Below are positions 27,011-37,153 of a stretch of 64,000 nucleotides of DNA, piece after piece. How positions within the stretch are numbered: the stretch's first letter is position 1; every line of letters begins with the position of its first letter. This stretch comes from Saprospiraceae bacterium. Its GTDB lineage: Bacteria; Bacteroidota; Bacteroidia; Chitinophagales; Saprospiraceae. Location: the NCBI GenBank assembly GCA_016714895.1, contig JADKBV010000001.1, positions 372,001-436,000 of the forward strand. Reading direction: 5' to 3'. The notes under the pieces were generated by a model. The model was not told the DNA's origin. It searched no databases and saw only the letters and a list, made by a program, of their open reading frames with translations. The position numbers were made by a program, and so were the translations under genes.

Positions 27011-28399
27011 TCACTTTTTTAATTGTGCATAATTTTCAAAAAAATGAGGAATGGTCTCGATACCTTTATAAAAATTAAACAATCCGTAATGTTCGTTTGG
27101 TGAATGAATATCATCTGAATCCAGACCAAAACCCATTAATACCGTCTTAACTTTTAATACTTTTTCGAAAAGAGCAACAATAGGAATACTTCCTCCTCCT
27201 CTTACAGGAATAGGTTCTTTGCCATATGTGGTTTTCATGGCTTGTGCTGCTGCTTTGTATTCAGGAGTATCACTAGGAGTCACAGCGGCTTCTCCGCCAT
27301 GGTGAGGAGTTACTTTGACAGTTACACCACCAGGAGCAATACTTTCAAAATGTTTTTTAAACAGTTTAGTGATTTTGTCACTTTTTTGATTAGGCACCAG
27401 GCGCATGCTTATTTTTGCATATGCTTTGGAAGGAAGTACTGTTTTAGCTCCTTCACCGATGTAACCACCCCACATTCCATTGATTTCCAATGTGGGACGG
27501 ATAGAAGTTTGTTCAAGGACAGTATATCCTTTTTCGCCCATGGTATCTTTAACACCTAAAGCTTTCATGTAAGAATCCTTATTAAAAGGTGCCTGATTCA
27601 TGGCTTTTCTTTCTTTGGCGCTTACCACAACAACATCATCGTAAAATCCTGGTATGGTAATTTTTTTGTTTTTATCTTTTAAAGAAGCGATCATGTCTGA
27701 CAACACTTGTAAAGGATTGGCCACTGCCCCGCCATATACTCCGGAATGCAAATCTTTATTGGGTCCGGTTACTTCGACTTCAACGTAACTAAGACCACGG
27801 AGGCCTACCGTTATCGAAGGAACATCATTAGCAATCACAGAGGTATCAGAAATCAATACGACATTACACTTAAGCATGTCTTTATATTCGCTGCAAAAGT
27901 CTCCGAGATTGCTGGAACCGATTTCTTCTTCTCCTTCAATCATAAATTTTACATTACAACCTAGGCTTTCTGTTTTTACCATTGCTTCAAAAGCTTTCAC
28001 ATGCATAAAAAACTGCCCCTTATCATCGCAGGATCCCCGGGCAAAAATGGCCCCCTGAGGATGAATTTTTGTCTTTTTAATAACGGGCTCAAAAGGCGGA
28101 CTATCCCATAAATCCATTGGATCCGGAGGTTGAACATCATAATGACCATACACCAGAACAGTCGGAAGTTTTTTATCAATAATGTGCTCTCCATACACAA
28201 TAGGATGCCCTTTGGTTGGATAAATTTTGACATGAGCACAACCTGCTTTTGTCAGACTGTCTGCTACAAATGAAGCATTCTTAGCAACATCTTCTTTATA
28301 TTTCGGATCCGCACTGATACTGGGAATCCTGAGCATCGCCAGAAGTTCTTCTAAAAACCTGTCTTTGTTATTGTCAATATAAGCTTGTACTTTTTGCAT
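27011..28399 (-). CDS. M20-family dipeptidase (CNDP/carnosinase-like)
   Basis: This 462-residue di-zinc peptidase cleaves dipeptides. The metal and catalytic motifs are VLVYGHYDVQPPD, ARGSCDDKGQ, MIEGEEEIGSSNLG, LISDTSV and the C-terminal DDIHSPNEHYGL. The dimerisation domain lies between, including GLRGLSYVEVEVTGPNKDLHSG, typical of the M20C/carnosinase-like group. There is no signal peptide, so it is probably cytoplasmic. It lies 11 bases after a prolyl oligopeptidase lipoprotein gene, suggesting stepwise breakdown of imported peptides. Confidence 0.94.
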   Translation of the reverse strand: MQKVQAYIDNNKDRFLEELLAMLRIPSISADPKYKEDVAKNASFVADSLTKAGCAHVKIYPTKGHPIVYGEHIIDKKLPTVLVYGHYDVQPPDPMDLWDSPPFEPVIKKTKIHPQGAIFARGSCDDKGQFFMHVKAFEAMVKTESLGCNVKFMIEGEEEIGSSNLGDFCSEYKDMLKCNVVLISDTSVIANDVPSITVGLRGLSYVEVEVTGPNKDLHSGVYGGAVANPLQVLSDMIASLKDKNKKITIPGFYDDVVVVSAKERKAMNQAPFNKDSYMKALGVKDTMGEKGYTVLEQTSIRPTLEINGMWGGYIGEGAKTVLPSKAYAKISMRLVPNQKSDKITKLFKKHFESIAPGGVTVKVTPHHGGEAAVTPSDTPEYKAAAQAMKTTYGKEPIPVRGGGSIPIVALFEKVLKVKTVLMGFGLDSDDIHSPNEHYGLFNFYKGIETIPHFFENYAQLKK

Positions 28400-28410
28400 G
28401 ATTATCTGTA

Positions 28411-30555
28411 TTAATTTGATTGAAAACTTTTATTCATGTGATAAAAAATGAAACTGAATTTGTCTGCTGTTTCTTCAATAATTTTCGAAGTAGGTGTTCC
28501 GGCACCATGGCCAGCACTTTTTGCAATCCTGATTAAAACAGGATTTGAACCCTTTTGATTTTCCTGAAGGGCTGCAATAAATTTATAAGAATGAGCAGGC
28601 ACTACCCTATCATCATGATCCGCTGTTGTCACCATAGTAGCAGGATAAGATACCGGTTTTACATTATGAACAGGAGAATATTTTAATAAATAATCAAACA
28701 TTTCTTTACTTTGTTCTGCAGTTCCGTAGTCATAAGCCCAGCCCGCCCCTGCTGTAAAAGTATGGTATCTCAACATGTCGAGAACACCTACCGCCGGGAG
28801 CGCCACTTTAAATAAATCAGGTCTTTGTGTCATACATGCACCTACTAACAAACCACCATTCGAACCTCCTGAAATAGCCAGATATTCTTTTGATGTATAC
28901 TTTTTTTCAATAAGATATTCTGCGGCAGCTATAAAATCATCAAAAACATTTTGTTTTTTTAATTGAGTGCCTGCATCGTGCCATTTTTTTCCATATTCTC
29001 CACCACCTCTTAGGTTTGGCACAGCATAAATCCCACCTTGTTCCATCCAAACAGCGTTAGCTATTGAAAACCTGGGGGTCAGACTTATGTTAAACCCACC
29101 ATAACCGTATAAAATGGTTGGATTTTTACCATTGAGTACCAGCCCTTTTTTGTAGGTAATGATCATAGGAACCTTAGTACCATCTTTTGAAGTGTAAAAA
29201 ATTTGTTTGGATTCAAATTTTGTCGGATCAAAATCAATTGCAGGTGCGATATATTGTTCGGACTTGCCTGTTTCTGTATTCAAAGAATAAATAACCCCCG
29301 GAGTTACATAATTACTGAAAGAATAATATGTCGTTTTTTCTTCTTTTTTACTTCCGTTCAGAGAAACAGAACCAAGTCCGGGAAGATCCAATGTTCTGAT
29401 TTTTTTTCCCTGTACATCATATTGTTCTATGAGGGATAAAGCATCTTTCATGTAATGCGCGAAAAAATAACCTCCGGATGTAATAACACTCAAAACTTCC
29501 GGTCTTTCAGGTATAAAATTTTGCCACGAATTTACCCCGGCGTCAGAAACATCCGCTTTGACCAATCTCATATTCGGAGCTTTGAGATTTGTCAGAATAA
29601 ATATCTGATTTCCTATGACATCTACCACATCGTGATCATTTTCGAAATTATCAACCAAAGTAATGATTTTGCTATCGGGTTCGTCGAGTTTTTGCATGTA
29701 TAATTCATTTCCACTAGTCGAATTGGCTGCAGAAATAAACAGAAAACGTTGATCTTCCGAAACTGAGCCCCCTACGTATCTTCTTTTTTCCATACTGCCG
29801 AAGATCACTTTATCAGACTTTTGAGGCGTTCCCAATTTGTGGTAATACAATTTATGTTGATCTGTTAAGGCCGAAAGTTCACTTCCTTTTGGTTTGTCAT
29901 AACTCGAGTAATAAAAACCATCGTTGCCTTTCCAGGAAAGACCGCTGAATTTTATATCTTTTAATGTGTCCTCAAGAATCTTTTTTGTGGATGCTTCCAT
30001 AATGATCACTTCTCTCCAGTCGCTACCTCCTTTTGAAATGGAGTAAGCTACCAAAGTACCATCTTTTGTAAAACTTATATCCCCCAGGGAAGTTGTTCCG
30101 TCTTTTGAAAATGTGTTGGGATCAAGAAATATTTCTTCCTTTCCGTTTTCGGATTTTCTGTATAAAACAAATTGATTTTGGAGGCCGTTATTTTTATAAT
30201 AATAAATATAATTCCCCCTTTTAAAAGGTGCCCCTACTTTTTCATAGTTCCAGATTTTTTCCAAACGGTTTTTAAAATCATTTCTGGAAGGCATTTTTTC
30301 AAGATATGAAAAAGTTACTTCGTTCTGTGCATCGACCCACGCATCAGTTTCTGAAGAAAGATCATCTTCCAGCCATCTGTAGGGATCCGGAATTTTTGTT
30401 CCGAAATATTCAGATACAATATTATTTTGTTTTTCCGTAACAGGATAAGTTATTTTATCTGGAGCAGACATCGTGCGGTTGGTTTTTGGGTTGCATCCGA
30501 CTGAAAACAGGACAGAAACAACCAAAAGTGAAAACAAAATTTTAGGTATGGTCAT
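28411..30555 (-). CDS. Prolyl oligopeptidase, lipoprotein
   Basis: This S9A serine peptidase cuts after proline in short peptides. The start at 30555 gives 714 residues and a lipoprotein signal (ILFSLLVVSVLFSVGC). An upstream frame to 30750 is rejected because it runs through the promoter and into the divergent rluE gene. The N-terminal YPVTEKQNNIVSEYFGTKIPDPYRWLED block opens the beta-propeller; the hydrolase domain has GYGGFNISLTP, NLRGGGEYGKKWHDAG, the nucleophile in GGSNGG (Ser565), DHDDRVVPAHS and the histidine in SAGHGAG (His683). The lipid anchor places it in the periplasm or on the surface. Confidence 0.95.
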   Translation of the reverse strand: MTIPKILFSLLVVSVLFSVGCNPKTNRTMSAPDKITYPVTEKQNNIVSEYFGTKIPDPYRWLEDDLSSETDAWVDAQNEVTFSYLEKMPSRNDFKNRLEKIWNYEKVGAPFKRGNYIYYYKNNGLQNQFVLYRKSENGKEEIFLDPNTFSKDGTTSLGDISFTKDGTLVAYSISKGGSDWREVIIMEASTKKILEDTLKDIKFSGLSWKGNDGFYYSSYDKPKGSELSALTDQHKLYYHKLGTPQKSDKVIFGSMEKRRYVGGSVSEDQRFLFISAANSTSGNELYMQKLDEPDSKIITLVDNFENDHDVVDVIGNQIFILTNLKAPNMRLVKADVSDAGVNSWQNFIPERPEVLSVITSGGYFFAHYMKDALSLIEQYDVQGKKIRTLDLPGLGSVSLNGSKKEEKTTYYSFSNYVTPGVIYSLNTETGKSEQYIAPAIDFDPTKFESKQIFYTSKDGTKVPMIITYKKGLVLNGKNPTILYGYGGFNISLTPRFSIANAVWMEQGGIYAVPNLRGGGEYGKKWHDAGTQLKKQNVFDDFIAAAEYLIEKKYTSKEYLAISGGSNGGLLVGACMTQRPDLFKVALPAVGVLDMLRYHTFTAGAGWAYDYGTAEQSKEMFDYLLKYSPVHNVKPVSYPATMVTTADHDDRVVPAHSYKFIAALQENQKGSNPVLIRIAKSAGHGAGTPTSKIIEETADKFSFIFYHMNKSFQSN

Positions 30556-30583
30556 AATATTTAAGTTTGTAGATAAAGTGGCG

Positions 30584-30591
30584 CAAAGATA
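30584..30591 (-). promoter_or_regulatory. -7 promoter element of the prolyl oligopeptidase operon
   Basis: The minus strand reads TATCTTTG, matching TAnnTTTG, 29 bases before the ATG at 30555. It supports that start over the longer frame. Confidence 0.5.
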
Positions 30592-30666
30592 AAACATAAA
30601 ACCAAGTTGCCCTTGTCTTTGTTGTTTTAAAATTATCATATCTATTTCAGTACCGAAGAGTCCGCC

Positions 30667-31383
30667 ATGCAAAAAGAGTTTACTTATCTTATTTTTTACA
30701 AACCTTACAACGTGCTGACTCAATTCACCAGAGAAAGACCGGAGCACCACACCTTAGCAGACTATATAAAATTTGACAAAGATATTTATCCCGTTGGTCG
30801 TCTTGACAAAGATTCTGAAGGATTATTATTACTGACCAATGACAAAAGGTTAAATCAGATATTGCTTGAGCCAGCTAATAAAAGGCCCAAAACGTATCTT
30901 GTACAGGTTGACGGAGATATCACCTCCGAAGCCATAAAACAGTTACAATCCGGCGTAGAAATCGCATTGGAGGACAAAACATATCATACAAAACCTTGCC
31001 AGGCTAAAAAGTTGGCGAAACCTCCTGTATTGCCTGAAAGAAATCCACCGGTAAGATTTCGGGCTAATATTCCCACTTCCTGGATATTAATCACCTTAAC
31101 AGAGGGTAAAAACCGCCAGATACGAAAGATGTGCGCTAAGGTTCAGTTTCCGGTATTGCGTTTGGTCAGGGTGCAATTGGGTGACCTGACTTTGGGCAAT
31201 CTCCTTCCGGGAAAATTCAGAAAAATATCTTTAGAAGAATTACAAACAGTATTGTTGATAAAACCTGAAGAATGGAAGAAAAAAAGTTCTGACATTCATA
31301 AAAATGTAAAAACCGAATCCAAAAAACCAACCAAACCATCCAAATACAAAACTTTGCCAATCCAAAAAGGTAAAAGGAAATGA
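30667..31383 (+). CDS. rluE: 23S rRNA pseudouridine synthase RluE
   Basis: RluE converts U2457 of 23S rRNA to pseudouridine. The 238-residue protein opens with LIFYKPYNVLTQF and has the catalytic motif VGRLDKDSEGLLLLTND (Asp47), then KRPKTYLVQV and LTEGKNRQIRKMCAKVQFPVLRLVR, typical of the RsuA/RluE group. No S4 domain precedes the catalytic domain, as expected for RluE. A basic Lys-rich tail of about 40 residues (KNVKTESKKPTKPSKYKT) is added at the C-terminus. Its stop overlaps the next gene by 4 bases. Confidence 0.92.
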   Translation: MQKEFTYLIFYKPYNVLTQFTRERPEHHTLADYIKFDKDIYPVGRLDKDSEGLLLLTNDKRLNQILLEPANKRPKTYLVQVDGDITSEAIKQLQSGVEIALEDKTYHTKPCQAKKLAKPPVLPERNPPVRFRANIPTSWILITLTEGKNRQIRKMCAKVQFPVLRLVRVQLGDLTLGNLLPGKFRKISLEELQTVLLIKPEEWKKKSSDIHKNVKTESKKPTKPSKYKTLPIQKGKRK

Positions 31384-32186
31384 AATCATTATTTTCAATA
31401 TTTAAAAAAATTGAAGATTGGAATCTGGTGACAGCCTTTTGTGTCACTACATTTTATTGGTTTCAGGTTTTATCTTTCGAAAAAACGGTGTCTGCGTATT
31501 ACAGCCTGGTGTTGTTTTGCGGCACCCTCATTGTTTATAATCTCCACGGCAATGTGTCGTCAGAAATTTTGAAAAAAGATACAGTCAGGACATTCCTGGT
31601 GTCATGCGCTATCTTGGGTGCAGGAGCGGGATTTTCAGGATTGGATATATTTTGGTTTTTGGCACTTCTGCCGGCGGTCGTGATAAGTGTATTATATATT
31701 TTCCCTCTTTTTCCCGGAGGGAAACGATTGAGAGATTTTGGTTTGTTTAAAATCTTTCTCCTTTCCGGCACCATGGTTTATGTGACCGTTTTTTTACCTT
31801 TGTTTGCAGCACAAATTCACCCGGCGGTACTTTTAAAAGTTGTATTCAGCAGGTTTTTATTTATTTTTCTGATAGGTTTATTATTTGATATCAGGGATAA
31901 AGAGGTTGACATGGCAAACGGTTGGAAAAGTATTCCCATCGTATTGGGGGAAGTGAATACCAGAAGATTGTCGGTTTTTATACTTACGGTGATCGGGTTG
32001 ACCGACTTTTATATGGTTTATCAATTTATAATTCCGATTCCTGTGTTTTTGGCTTTGGTTATATCACAATTTTTTCTTTTTTTATTGATTTTTAATGCTT
32101 TTACGTTAAAAAACAAGTCTTATTACAGTTTTTTGGCTGATTTTTTATTGGTCATTCCATTCCTGGTTTTGATATTATTGACCTGA
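31380..32186 (+). CDS. UbiA-superfamily-like membrane protein
   Basis: The 268-residue polytopic membrane protein (about 7-8 helices) is coupled to rluE by a 4-base ATGA overlap. The second UbiA motif is clear: FDIRDKEVDMANGWKSIPIVLG (Asp170, 173 and 177). At the position of the first Asp-rich motif it reads YNLHGNVSS (53-61), with no aspartates. Since both motifs bind the prenyl-diphosphate Mg ions in known UbiA enzymes, catalysis of the usual kind is doubtful. It may be a divergent Bacteroidota subgroup with another role. Confidence 0.75.
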   Translation: MKSLFSIFKKIEDWNLVTAFCVTTFYWFQVLSFEKTVSAYYSLVLFCGTLIVYNLHGNVSSEILKKDTVRTFLVSCAILGAGAGFSGLDIFWFLALLPAVVISVLYIFPLFPGGKRLRDFGLFKIFLLSGTMVYVTVFLPLFAAQIHPAVLLKVVFSRFLFIFLIGLLFDIRDKEVDMANGWKSIPIVLGEVNTRRLSVFILTVIGLTDFYMVYQFIIPIPVFLALVISQFFLFLLIFNAFTLKNKSYYSFLADFLLVIPFLVLILLT

Positions 32187-32244
32187 TGTATTGGTTGATA
32201 AAAATTATGTAATACTTTTTTATACTATATAAAGTATTCAAAAT

Positions 32245-32276
32245 TTGCTTATTATAAATAAAAATTTATAATTTTG
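32245..32276 (+). promoter_or_regulatory. Promoter of the envelope TPR cluster (TTG-N21-TAATTTTG)
   Basis: TTG at 32245-32247 is followed after 21 bases by TAATTTTG (32269-32276). The ATG is at 32303, giving a leader of about 20 bases. Confidence 0.65.
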
Positions 32277-32302
32277 CGTTATTATTTGATAAAAAATAGT
32301 AT

Positions 32303-35300
32303 ATGATTCGTTGCATATTGATTTGTTTGGCCTTTCTTGGTTGTTTTCAGGCAAAAGCTCAGCATCCGTTTTCCGGACAACAAAAAGAATCCTCGTATGA
32401 AACCGCAAAATATCTTGACGGATTGTCTTTGTACGGGCTTTCGTCGTATCATTTTACACAATATCTCAGACAACAAAACGTAATTGCTGACGGACATTTC
32501 GAAAAACTTTTTAATGAAGCTTTATTTTCAAGGGATATCGCTGAATTGTTTTTGGAGTTGCCACATTCCCCTACCCGATTACACTATGATATTGACAAAC
32601 AATTGCCCGATCCTATCACCATACCGGCTATTTTGGAATTAGGTGGTTATTATTACAATCAAAGGGCTTACAAACAATGTGTGGAAACATATGACAAAAC
32701 GGATTTAAGTCTGATTCCGACAGCTGATCAGGTAGAACCACGATTCAGAAAAGGATATTGTTTATTTGTCATGAAAGAGTTTGAAAATGCAAAAGCTGAG
32801 TTTAATCTGATAAAAAAAGATCCTGGTTTATATTATTTTCATATTCAATACTACCTTGGATTATGTGAATACTTTACCCAAAATCCGGATAAAGCTGTAA
32901 CGTATTTTCAGGCAGCGGAGCAAACACCTGCTTACAAACCTTACATTCCTTATTATATTTGTCAAATATATTTTAAACAACAAAAGTTTAATGAACTGAT
33001 CACCTATGGCGAACAATCCCTTCAGAATAAAAACCTGAAAAATCAGTCTGAGATTCGGTTGTTGATAGGTCAGGCTTATTTTTTAAAGAATGATTATCAA
33101 TCCGCAATGCCTCACATGAGTTATTACGCTTCAACCACTGAAAAGATGTCTGTTGAAGAATTTTACGTTGTGGGTTATACCTATTATAAAAATGAAAATT
33201 ATTCGCAAGCTATATCTTATTTTGATGCTATTAATCTTGAAAACAACCAGTTTGGCCAGCTTTCCAATTACTACCTTGCAGATTGTTATTTGAGAACGAA
33301 TGACCCGGCGTCCGCGAGAATTGCCTTTAAAAACGTAAGTCAGATGTCTTACATTCCGCTAATGCAGGAAGAAGCGGCCTTTAATTATGCAAAGCTCACA
33401 GCCGAAACAGGCATTGAAAGAGAAGCCATTCAGGCACTGGAAAACATCAAAGAAGCCTCACCTTTTTATGAATCTTCAAGAGATATTCTGGCAGATGTTT
33501 TAGAACGAAGTGGCGATTTGAATTTTGTTTTTTCTGTTTTCGAAAGGCAGAAAAATTTGAATGTCAAAATGAAAATAATTTATCAATCCAAACTTGTTGA
33601 AGCAGGTCATAAGTCCTATCTCGAAAAAAATTGGAAAAGTGCTGTCAATTATTATGACCGGTCACTTCGTTATCCCGAATCCCGGGAAAAAGAAGCCGAA
33701 GCTTTGTATTGGCTGGCTTACAGTTATCAGCAGGAAAACGATTATGATCAGTCTGTTCGTTTTTTTAATCAATATTTTACTAAATCCAAAAAACTGACCC
33801 TTGCCCTGCCCTATTCACCGTTTATGGCATACTATGGACAAGGATACAATTATATTAAACAAAACAAATATAAAGAAGCCGGAGAACATTTTGAGCAGGT
33901 TCATATGTTGTATTTTTCTGACAAACTGACTTCATCTCCCTGGAAGCAGATCGCAAGTGATGCTATGGTAAGGCATGCTGACTGTCTTTTTAAAGAAAAA
34001 AATTATGCCGCAGCAAAAAAATTATATCAAAATGTCATCAATCAGAAATGGGAAGATGCAGATTATGCACTATTTCAAAAAGCGCTTATCCTTGGCCTCC
34101 AGAATGAACCATATGAAAAGATTGTTACCTTAAAGGAATTGGCCAATCAATATAAGACAAGTGATCTTCTGGACGATACTTACCTTCAATTGGGGGATAC
34201 GTATGGTCATTTATCCAGTTTGGATAATGCTTACCAGAATTACCAGGAATTGATTAAAAAATTTAATAAAACCAGTCCTTTTGTTAATGAAGCCAGGATA
34301 AAATCCGCATTAATAGCTTATAATAAAGGTGACTTGAATACGGCCATAAAACTTTATAAAGAGGTACTTCCAAACAATGCCACACCACAGGAAATACAGT
34401 CTGCTGTGACCGGTTTGGAAGAAATTTACATCAATGACCTTGGAAAACCCGACGAATATCTGGCGGTATTGGAAAAACTTCCGGGTTATAAACCTTCTGA
34501 TTATTCATCGGACTCATTGCATTATAAAGTTGGGGAAGTGCGATTCCTCAACGGGGAATATGAAAAAGCAATCGACGCATTTTCTGCTTATATTCAGAAA
34601 TTTCCTTTGGGATTTTATGCTACTCAAGCATCATATTACAGGGGAGAATCTTATGCTGTATTAAAAAAATATACAGAAGCGCTAAAGGATTATGAAAAAG
34701 TGATTGCGGCACAAAACAGTTCATTTTTTGAATCTTCTCTGAAAAAAGCCGCTTTGATTACATACAATCATACCATGAATTATACCCTTTCCTATACGTA
34801 TTACGACCAATATTTTAATGCGGGAAGTGTTATTTCTGAAAAAATATGGGCAGCCTCCGGTGCCATGAGATCGGCCTTCAAAAACAATGATTTTAACAAT
34901 GTTGTAAAACACGGGCAATTTTTGACAGATCAATCTTTGGTTGAAAATGAAGAAAAAACTGTTGCTTTTTTCTTTATGGGTAAATCAGCCTATCTCAATA
35001 AAAATTATGAGCAGGCTTTGTCGTTTTTTAGGAAAATCGGAAAAGAGAGTAAGACCAATCAGGCTGCTGAAGCGAGGTTTTGGATGGGAGATATTCTGAT
35101 TAAATCAGAAAAATGGGCAGAAGCCGAAGCTCATTGTAATGAATCCAATGAATTGAATACGTATTATCCATACTGGATAGCCAGAACGGTACTACTACTT
35201 GCAGACATATATATGCATAACAATGATTTATACAGTGCGAGAGCTGCGGTTGAAGCGGTTTTGGAAAATTTTGCTGATGATGAAGGCCTGGTCAAACTTG

Positions 35301-35404
35301 CTGGTGATAAGTTAAAAATATTGGAAGAGAGAGAAAAAACCGGCAATAAAATCAAAGAAAAAAGCAAAGAGCAATTAATATTAGATAACAGGACCCAAAA
35401 TTAA
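32303..35404 (+). CDS. Large exported TPR protein, 1033 residues
   Basis: A signal peptide (MIRCILICLAFLGCFQAKAQ) is followed by about 950 residues of TPR and Sel1-like helical repeats, for example IPAILELGGYYYNQRAYKQC, ASYYRGESYAVLKKYTEALK and AFFFMGKSAYLNKNYEQALS. The C-terminal 25 residues are charged. Proteins of this size and layout are common in Bacteroidota directly upstream of an outer-membrane barrel gene, as here (4-base gap to the next gene). TPR superhelices usually scaffold protein complexes, so this is probably a periplasmic scaffold or partner for the barrel. No enzymatic domain is visible. Confidence 0.87.
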   Translation: MIRCILICLAFLGCFQAKAQHPFSGQQKESSYETAKYLDGLSLYGLSSYHFTQYLRQQNVIADGHFEKLFNEALFSRDIAELFLELPHSPTRLHYDIDKQLPDPITIPAILELGGYYYNQRAYKQCVETYDKTDLSLIPTADQVEPRFRKGYCLFVMKEFENAKAEFNLIKKDPGLYYFHIQYYLGLCEYFTQNPDKAVTYFQAAEQTPAYKPYIPYYICQIYFKQQKFNELITYGEQSLQNKNLKNQSEIRLLIGQAYFLKNDYQSAMPHMSYYASTTEKMSVEEFYVVGYTYYKNENYSQAISYFDAINLENNQFGQLSNYYLADCYLRTNDPASARIAFKNVSQMSYIPLMQEEAAFNYAKLTAETGIEREAIQALENIKEASPFYESSRDILADVLERSGDLNFVFSVFERQKNLNVKMKIIYQSKLVEAGHKSYLEKNWKSAVNYYDRSLRYPESREKEAEALYWLAYSYQQENDYDQSVRFFNQYFTKSKKLTLALPYSPFMAYYGQGYNYIKQNKYKEAGEHFEQVHMLYFSDKLTSSPWKQIASDAMVRHADCLFKEKNYAAAKKLYQNVINQKWEDADYALFQKALILGLQNEPYEKIVTLKELANQYKTSDLLDDTYLQLGDTYGHLSSLDNAYQNYQELIKKFNKTSPFVNEARIKSALIAYNKGDLNTAIKLYKEVLPNNATPQEIQSAVTGLEEIYINDLGKPDEYLAVLEKLPGYKPSDYSSDSLHYKVGEVRFLNGEYEKAIDAFSAYIQKFPLGFYATQASYYRGESYAVLKKYTEALKDYEKVIAAQNSSFFESSLKKAALITYNHTMNYTLSYTYYDQYFNAGSVISEKIWAASGAMRSAFKNNDFNNVVKHGQFLTDQSLVENEEKTVAFFFMGKSAYLNKNYEQALSFFRKIGKESKTNQAAEARFWMGDILIKSEKWAEAEAHCNESNELNTYYPYWIARTVLLLADIYMHNNDLYSARAAVEAVLENFADDEGLVKLAGDKLKILEEREKTGNKIKEKSKEQLILDNRTQN

Positions 35405-35408
35405 GAAT

Positions 35409-37043
35409 ATGTTTGTTTCAAAAATATTAAAAATTTCAATCTGTCTGAGTTGTATTATTGTGTTTAATTCTCCTTTGACAGGGCAGAATGATTCGACAAA
35501 ACTGGCGTTTAATCAGGTAGAAGTGGTGAAAAATTTTGAGGTAAAACTTAAAGATGCTTCCCGAATTCAGGTTCCTCCGACCTTTGATACGAACAAAAAG
35601 CCAACATTATCATACAACTACGAAATCACACCGGTTCCGGCCAATATTGCATATCCTGAACCCGAAATCCGGGCATTGGCCATGCAACCTGACGACCCGA
35701 TTTTTGTAAATAACGGTTTTTTGAAAGGAGGTTATGGAAATCGAAAATCACCGTTTGCAGAAGCCGGTTTTCATAAAACCAGAAAGGACATCTATAACTT
35801 TGGTGTTTATGGAAAATATTTTGGTATCAATGATGAAGAAAAGGTCTTAAATCATAAAATGTCAGATATCAATCTGGATGTTTTCGGAAGTTATGTCTGG
35901 AAAAACAACCTTAGGGTTTCCGGACAATTTGAAAACGATTTTACTGTAAGACAATTATGGCATGAATACCTTTCGCAGGATAGCAACGTTGTCACCCGAC
36001 GCATCAATAAAAATGCTCTTGAGGTCGGACTGGGGAATATAGAACTTTCAAAAAACAAACTAAATTATCAGGCAAAAACAGGATTTAAAACAGTACGGAT
36101 CAATGACCAAAAAGGTTCTGAACAAATGTTTTTTGTCGAGGGAGAAGTTGAAAAACACCGTACTGAAAATCTGGCATTTGTTTTAAATGCAAAATTTGAA
36201 ACCATTGTTTTACAATCAGAAACCTGGTCTTCTTTATTTAATTTGCACACTGAACCCCATATCATTTGGAGGATTGGAAAATTTACCTCACTCGTCGGGG
36301 CTTCCGCTTTGTGGTCTAATGACAAAAGTGCCATATTTCCAAAATTATCTTTTTCTTACCCGGTTTATAAAAAACATGTACAGGTTTTTGCAGGTAGTGA
36401 CCAGAAAATATTTACAAATTCAGTTTTCCAACTGACAACGTACAATCCTTTTATGAACGTAGGTAATTATACTTTATCCAACACGATTTCCAAAGAAGTT
36501 TCCGGTGGTTTCAAAGGAGAATTTTCCCATATTTCCTATCAATTGACAGGAGGAGTAAAATGGACGGAAAATCATGTCTTTTTTCAATCAGACAGTGTAG
36601 ACGTAATCAGGTTGTTGCCCTTGTTTGATAATGCCAGATTTATATTTTTGTCCGGAAATATCGAATACCAACTTACTGACAAAGTAACTGTAGGTGGCCG
36701 GATGAATCAAAATTTTATAAAAACAGACAGCCTTGCCAGTCCCTGGCATACTCCCGGTCTGCAATGCACCCTTTTTGCTAAAGCTACATTTTTTGACAAC
36801 AAACTTCGGTTGAACTCAAATTTTCAATATGCACAAACATATCGTTTTTTGAATGAACTTGGAAATTCCGAACTTGCAACTCCGGCACTTTTTGATTTGG
36901 GAATTGCTGCCGAATATTTTCCTTTAGAATACCTGGGAATCTATGTAAAAGGCGACAATCTGTTTAATAACAATTTTCAAAGATGGCAAGGTTACAGAAA
37001 CATAGGAACTCAGGTTTCAGGGGGAATCATCTTTACTTTTTAA
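35409..37043 (+). CDS. Outer-membrane beta-barrel protein (TonB-receptor-like, no plug)
   Basis: The 544-residue protein has a signal peptide (ending near SPLTGQ), a short N-terminal segment without a clear plug domain and a long run of amphipathic beta strands. It ends YLGIYVKGDNLFNNNFQRW then QVSGGIIFTF, with the terminal Phe of outer-membrane barrels and a TonB-receptor-like last-strand pattern. It follows the 1033-residue TPR gene by 4 bases, so they form a pair. Its cargo is unknown; the missing plug argues against standard TonB-dependent uptake. Confidence 0.8.
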   Translation: MFVSKILKISICLSCIIVFNSPLTGQNDSTKLAFNQVEVVKNFEVKLKDASRIQVPPTFDTNKKPTLSYNYEITPVPANIAYPEPEIRALAMQPDDPIFVNNGFLKGGYGNRKSPFAEAGFHKTRKDIYNFGVYGKYFGINDEEKVLNHKMSDINLDVFGSYVWKNNLRVSGQFENDFTVRQLWHEYLSQDSNVVTRRINKNALEVGLGNIELSKNKLNYQAKTGFKTVRINDQKGSEQMFFVEGEVEKHRTENLAFVLNAKFETIVLQSETWSSLFNLHTEPHIIWRIGKFTSLVGASALWSNDKSAIFPKLSFSYPVYKKHVQVFAGSDQKIFTNSVFQLTTYNPFMNVGNYTLSNTISKEVSGGFKGEFSHISYQLTGGVKWTENHVFFQSDSVDVIRLLPLFDNARFIFLSGNIEYQLTDKVTVGGRMNQNFIKTDSLASPWHTPGLQCTLFAKATFFDNKLRLNSNFQYAQTYRFLNELGNSELATPALFDLGIAAEYFPLEYLGIYVKGDNLFNNNFQRWQGYRNIGTQVSGGIIFTF

Positions 37044-37117
37044 TTTCCATTTTGAAGCCATTACGACATTTCATAGATTATATACCATTTCAAACCGGTA
37101 TTTTTATGAAATAGTGG

Positions 37118-37125
37118 TATTTTTG
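37118..37125 (+). promoter_or_regulatory. -7 promoter element of the TPR lipoprotein gene
   Basis: TATTTTTG matches TAnnTTTG and lies 28 bases before the ATG at 37154. No -33 TTG is evident. Confidence 0.4.
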
Positions 37126-37153
37126 CCTTCTTTTTAATATAATAAATAGTCTG

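Noticed and set aside
30556..30750. N-terminal extension of the prolyl oligopeptidase
   Set aside because: It covers the promoter element and the start of rluE and would bury the lipoprotein signal.
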